A DNA stretch of 64,000 nt, taken from assembly GCA_964439265.1 (NCBI GenBank), contig CAYTOA010000016.1:10865-74864 (forward strand), in the 5' to 3' direction. The stretch is from JAGVPT01 sp964439265 (GTDB lineage Bacteria > Bacteroidota > Ignavibacteria > UBA10030 > UBA8401). Made by a program: the position numbers and the translations under genes. Below the pieces are notes generated by a model. The model was not told the DNA's origin. It saw only the letters and a program-made list of their open reading frames with translations, and made no database searches. Positions 60,890 through 64,000 of this stretch are shown here, one piece after another (the stretch's first letter is position 1; every line of letters begins with the position of its first letter).

Positions 60890-61558
60890 TTATTTTTCTT
60901 CGTTGATGACGAAGCCGTATTCCTTGGCGAACTGGACGAGGTTCACGACATCGTAGATATCGAGTTTCTTCTTCAGCGCGGTAAATTGTTTATCGACGGA
61001 TGATTTGCTGATCGAAAGTCTCTCGCCGATCTGTTCGGGCTTCAACCCTTGCGTGAGGAACGAAAGAATTTCCATCTCGATGTCCGTCAGCGGTTCGCGG
61101 ATATGCGACAGCTGTTCCAGCTCGGCGGAATGTTTCTTCAGCAAGCCTTCCACCATAATCCGCGAGACAGTCGGGCTGAAGAAGCGTTTCCCTTCGGCGA
61201 CAATCCGAACAGCTTCCGCCAGTTCATCCTTCCCCACATTCTTCACGACGTAGCCCCCCGCACCCGACTTAAGAATTTGCGTCACGTATTTTTCGTTCTC
61301 GAAACCGCTGAGAATAAGAATTTTTGTTTTAGGGAACTTCAGCTTGATGATCTTGGCCGCTTCAACGCCCGACATCTTCGGCATTTCAAGGTCGAGGATG
61401 ACAACGTCGGGATTGAATTTTTTGACCGCAGCAACCGCTTCTTCCCCGTCCGACCCCTGACCGACAACTTCAAAGCCCTCTACCGTTGAGAGCAATGCCG
61501 ATATTCCAAGGCGAACAACATCATGGTCGTCCGCCATCACAATGCGAATCTTCTTCAT
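60890..61558 (-). CDS. Response regulator, NarL/LuxR family
   Basis: 222 residues. Receiver: IVMADDHDVVRLGI, phospho-acceptor Asp in VILDLEMPKMSG, LSGFENEKYV and Lys in GYVVKNVGKD. Output HTH: EMEILSFLTQGLKPEQIGERLSISKSSVDKQF, read in two parts (EILSFLTQGLKPEQIG, SKSSVDKQFTALKKKL). AAGGAAGG sits before ATG 61558. No sensor kinase is adjacent. It ends 4 bp from the convergent lipoprotein stop. Confidence 0.93.
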   Translation of the reverse strand: MKKIRIVMADDHDVVRLGISALLSTVEGFEVVGQGSDGEEAVAAVKKFNPDVVILDLEMPKMSGVEAAKIIKLKFPKTKILILSGFENEKYVTQILKSGAGGYVVKNVGKDELAEAVRIVAEGKRFFSPTVSRIMVEGLLKKHSAELEQLSHIREPLTDIEMEILSFLTQGLKPEQIGERLSISKSSVDKQFTALKKKLDIYDVVNLVQFAKEYGFVINEEK

Positions 61559-61774
61559 AAACCTTCCTTTTGATTCAGATGATGGTTGATTCTGATAAAA
61601 AGTATTTAATAGAGAGGCCAATGTCAAGGCGAGAATTATCGCAAGTGGTGCCTCGTCACACCGAGGAGTCGAAGACAGTACGGAGAAAATGATAGACCTG
61701 AGGTATCCAACAGCTCTGGAGAATTCAACCGCGCAAATGTATCGATTGTGTTAGAAATTCAAAGTAAATGTCAT

Positions 61775-61960
61775 GCCGGCGATAGACGGACGAAAACATC
61801 ATCCTTCCCTACGGGTCTACGACCCGTAGGGTCGTGGACGATGCGTTCGCTCCGATCACTTACTCAGGATGATCATGGGCTGTTCTCCCTGTCCCAACGG
61901 GATCTCCCGAAGGGATCGCTTCGCGACCTTCGGGAGAAGGGTCTATTAGTCGAAATAGCA
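61775..61960. repeat. Repeat-rich non-coding region with two perfect hairpins
   Basis: CCCTACGGGT (61807-61816) / ACCCGTAGGG (61822-61831) and CTCCCGAAGG (61904-61913) / CCTTCGGGAG (61927-61936) are exact inverses. ATCATCC...AGGATGAT pairs around the first hairpin, and the region recalls the element at 6509-6606. It fills most of the space between the response regulator and rsmA. Confidence 0.65.
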
Positions 61961-62059
61961 CGCTCCCAAGGCATCCTTTTCGTTGACAAACCAGGAACAG
62001 TTTCTTATATTTTTTCACAATTGAACGTAGACAAAGCAGCTCCAACCTATTGGCACTGA

Positions 62060-62878
62060 GTGAACCGGCCAAAAAAATCTCTCGGACAAAATTTTCTTAT
62101 CGACCCAAACGTGGCGCGCAAGATCGTGCGGTCGCTGGAACTCCGGGAATCGGACCGCGTGCTCGAAATCGGCCCGGGAAAGGGCGCCTTGACATCGCTG
62201 CTGCTCGCGGAGCTCGCCTCGGTATCGGCCGTTGAGATCGACGATCAACTTGCCGCGGAATTACGGACAACTCATGGAAAGGGATTGATCCTTTATCACG
62301 ACGATGTGCTGAACCTTGATCCCCGCGCCATCGCAAAAGAACGGGGGGGCAAGCTCCGTATCGTGGGAAACATTCCATACAACATCACAAGCCCGATCAT
62401 CTTTTGGGCCATCGACGCTTCCGATGCGGTCGCCGACTGCACGTTCATGATGCAGCACGAAGTCGCGCTAAGGCTTGTGGCGAAACCGCGATCAAAAGAC
62501 TACGGGATTCTGTCGGTGTTCACGCAATATTATTCGGCGCCGGAACTGAAGTTCACCGTTGCGGCAGGTTCATTTTACCCTATTCCCGAGGTGACGTCGG
62601 CAGTGGTTTCGCTGGATTTCGAACATCCTCATCCGGTACGTGCACTTGACGATGCGATGTTCCGCGCCGTCGTGCGGGGAACGTTCAGCACCCGGCGAAA
62701 AATGCTGCGCAACGGATTGCGGACGCTGAACCTCGCGGCGGACTTTTTTCAGAACTCCTCGGTGAATTTCAGCCGCCGTCCCGAAGAGTTGTCCGTTGAC
62801 GAATTTGTCCTGCTTTCAAACGAAATATCGCTGTTCACCCGTGGGCGGCATCAACACACAACCTCTCCGGTCCGATGA
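62060..62878 (+). CDS. rsmA: 16S rRNA dimethyladenosine transferase
   Basis: 272 residues. SLGQNFLIDPNVARKI, SAM motif LEIGPGKGALTSLLL, the catalytic NIPYNITSPII and FSTRRKMLRNGLR are the KsgA/RsmA signatures. It dimethylates two adenines near the 3' end of 16S rRNA. The GTG at 62060 is the start (family N-terminus). The next gene's ATG overlaps its stop. Confidence 0.96.
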   Translation: MNRPKKSLGQNFLIDPNVARKIVRSLELRESDRVLEIGPGKGALTSLLLAELASVSAVEIDDQLAAELRTTHGKGLILYHDDVLNLDPRAIAKERGGKLRIVGNIPYNITSPIIFWAIDASDAVADCTFMMQHEVALRLVAKPRSKDYGILSVFTQYYSAPELKFTVAAGSFYPIPEVTSAVVSLDFEHPHPVRALDDAMFRAVVRGTFSTRRKMLRNGLRTLNLAADFFQNSSVNFSRRPEELSVDEFVLLSNEISLFTRGRHQHTTSPVR

Positions 62879-63837
62879 CATTCTCTTCCCGTCTCCGCCT
62901 CACCCTTTTAACGACGAGCGACGTCGCTACGATACTTTTTCTCACCATTCTTTCGTTGTTGAATATTGCATTCGCGTCCGTCATTTCGTTTTGGTACGTA
63001 CTCGTCGGATGCAACATGCTCTTCATCTGCCTTATCCCTTTTTTCGCTGAAAAAGCCAAAGAGACTCGTTTTCGTCTGATCGGCTATATCCGCGATTGGT
63101 ACCCCGTACCGATGATTCTTTATGTTTTCAAAGAAACATACATGATGGTTCACCCGATCCATCCTCAAGATTACGACCAGCTCCTCATCAGCATCGACCG
63201 GTGGATCTTCGGCGGCGATCCGACACGCTGGCTCTCAGCCTTTGCCCATCCATTCGTTACAGAAATACTTCAGATCTGCTATGCAAGTTACTATCTTATC
63301 CTGTTGAGCGTTTTTTTTGAGCTGAGTTTCGAGAAGCGCCACACGGAATTTTTTCTCGGATCGTTCCTTGTAATTTACGGATTCTATCTCTCATACATCG
63401 GCTACTTTCTGCTGCCAGCCGTCGGTCCGCGGTTTACGCTCTACGATTTCACCACGATGGATACCTCGCTGCCAGGAGTTTGGGTGACAAATGCCCTTCG
63501 TGATTTTGTGAATGCGGGCGAATCAATACCGAGGAGCGTACCGAATGCGATCGACTATGCGCAGCGGGACGCCTTCCCGAGCGGACACACGCAGCTCACT
63601 CTCACCATCCTTTACATATCATTCTCGAATCATCTCAAAAGCCGCTGGGTCATATTGATCGCGGGATCGCTGCTTATTATATCGACAGTGTACCTTCGCT
63701 ACCATTATGCGATCGACGTGATCGCGGGGGTAGGATTTTTCTTTTTTACTGTTTGGAGCGGGAAAAAGATCGACGCGGGATGGCGGACATTCAAGAAGAG
63801 ATTGAGGGTGGCCGAAACCGGACCACACTGGCCGTAA
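62875..63837 (+). CDS. PAP2 / inositolphosphotransferase-type membrane phosphatase
   Basis: 320 residues with about eight membrane segments. PAP2 motifs: AFPSGHTQLTL (C2) and YLRYHYAIDVIAG (C3 with catalytic His and Asp). In place of the usual KxxxxxxRP (C1) it has LLPAVGPRFTLYDF, the arrangement of Aur1/PAP2_3 relatives that transfer or remove phospho-headgroups from lipids. The start overlaps the rsmA stop. A role in lipid or undecaprenyl-phosphate recycling is plausible. Confidence 0.87.
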   Translation: MTFSSRLRLTLLTTSDVATILFLTILSLLNIAFASVISFWYVLVGCNMLFICLIPFFAEKAKETRFRLIGYIRDWYPVPMILYVFKETYMMVHPIHPQDYDQLLISIDRWIFGGDPTRWLSAFAHPFVTEILQICYASYYLILLSVFFELSFEKRHTEFFLGSFLVIYGFYLSYIGYFLLPAVGPRFTLYDFTTMDTSLPGVWVTNALRDFVNAGESIPRSVPNAIDYAQRDAFPSGHTQLTLTILYISFSNHLKSRWVILIAGSLLIISTVYLRYHYAIDVIAGVGFFFFTVWSGKKIDAGWRTFKKRLRVAETGPHWP

Positions 63838-63847
63838 TAAATACGTC

Positions 63848-63878
63848 TTGCCTTACAGAGGGAATTTTCGTACTTTTG
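63848..63878 (+). promoter_or_regulatory. Possible promoter upstream of tRNA-His
   Basis: TTGCCT (63848-63853), 17 bp, TACTTT (63871-63876); the same bases also fit the Bacteroidia-type TTG-N20-TAnnTTTG. It lies before the hairpin terminator at 63886-63916, which makes its use for the tRNA doubtful. Confidence 0.35.
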
Positions 63879-63885
63879 TAGCGCT

Positions 63886-63916
63886 AAAAAGCCTGTCGTG
63901 ATACGACGGGCTTTTT
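63886..63916 (+). terminator. Rho-independent terminator
   Basis: Arms AAAAAGCCTGTCGT / ACGACGGGCTTTTT around GAT, with one T-G wobble. It ends the rsmA-PAP2 transcript and is symmetric enough to act on either strand. Confidence 0.88.
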
Positions 63917-63924
63917 GAATCTAT

Positions 63925-64000
63925 GGTGGCCATAGTTCAGTTGGTTAGAACGCTAGGTTGTGGCCCTAGAGGTCGAGGGTTCAAGTCCCTCTGGCCACCC
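63925..64000 (+). tRNA. tRNA-His (GTG anticodon)
   Basis: The acceptor arms GGTGGCCA (with the extra 5' G typical of tRNA-His) and TGGCCACC pair over eight positions. The anticodon arm CTAGG-TTGTGGC-CCTAG has GTG at 63960-63962, and the T arm GAGGG-TTCAAGT-CCCTC is intact. The last base of the window is the first C of the 3' end, so the CCA cannot be judged. Confidence 0.97.

Noticed and set aside
61748..62059. Plus-strand open frame of 103 codons before rsmA
   Set aside because: It is made almost entirely of the two hairpin repeats, has no ribosome site and no family; its stop simply abuts the rsmA GTG.

Overview
The window looks like part of a Gram-negative chromosome from the Bacteroidota / Ignavibacteria-Chlorobi side of the tree. 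It has about half G+C and no phage or plasmid genes. The grounds are a secreted protein with a C-terminal type IX secretion (T9SS) sorting domain, two TonB-dependent receptors, KdsB (Kdo/LPS), lipobox lipoproteins, GatC, PaaABCD and DUF2723. Two good promoters (upstream of a TPP riboswitch and of rplU) are ordinary sigma70 type, TTGACT-17-TATATT and TTGACT-17-TATTAT, not the TAnnTTTG type of Bacteroidia. This favours a deep-branching lineage such as Ignavibacteria; the assignment is inference.

Layout. 1-1666: 3' part of a hybrid sensor kinase. 1681-6403: thiamine uptake locus on the minus strand, with promoter, TPP riboswitch, terminator, TonB receptor, thiamine pyrophosphokinase and an SSS-family symporter. 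6702-8675: oxidised-guanine repair set (Nudix hydrolase, short MutY, Ogg2). 8841-12139: lysine-dehydrogenase-like enzyme, YajQ, cell-wall amidase. 12141-12816: REP-associated (RAYT) transposase between two palindromes. 12827-18170: phenylacetate catabolism (PaaH-like, PaaA-D, PaaG), interrupted by a 100-N assembly gap. 18342-22292: secreted lipoproteins and an outer-membrane protein. 22702-24779: two more crotonases and an EthD protein. 24890-31022: GlnE, a DUF2723 membrane protein, ammonium transporter. 31432-33674: a conserved unknown, dGTPase, a small ferredoxin-fold-like protein. 33749-36062: tandem c-type cytochromes and a NIPSNAP-like protein. 36330-40527: AspT-type transporter, L21/L27, malate dehydrogenase, RsbW-like kinase. 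40566-52309: a large beta-barrel protein, then CTP synthase, KdsB, GatC, PlsC, an M48 protease, a methyltransferase and three glycosyltransferases (envelope synthesis). 52776-60885: a cell-surface cluster (lipoproteins, TonB-receptor-like protein, T9SS cargo, acyl-AMP ligase, barrel protein). 60890-64000: LuxR-type response regulator, RsmA, PAP2-type membrane phosphatase, tRNA-His.

Three themes recur. Thiamine acquisition is feedback-controlled by TPP at transcription termination. Aromatic catabolism through phenylacetyl-CoA epoxidation points to aerobic life, but the reductase PaaE, the ligase and the ring-opening enzyme are not in view. Intergenic space is full of repeats: REP palindromes, a 173-bp element with perfect 12-bp terminal inverted repeats, CGTTCCCAAAC hairpins, and low-complexity tandem spacers, some of which encode the last residues of neighbouring genes and one of which broke the assembly.
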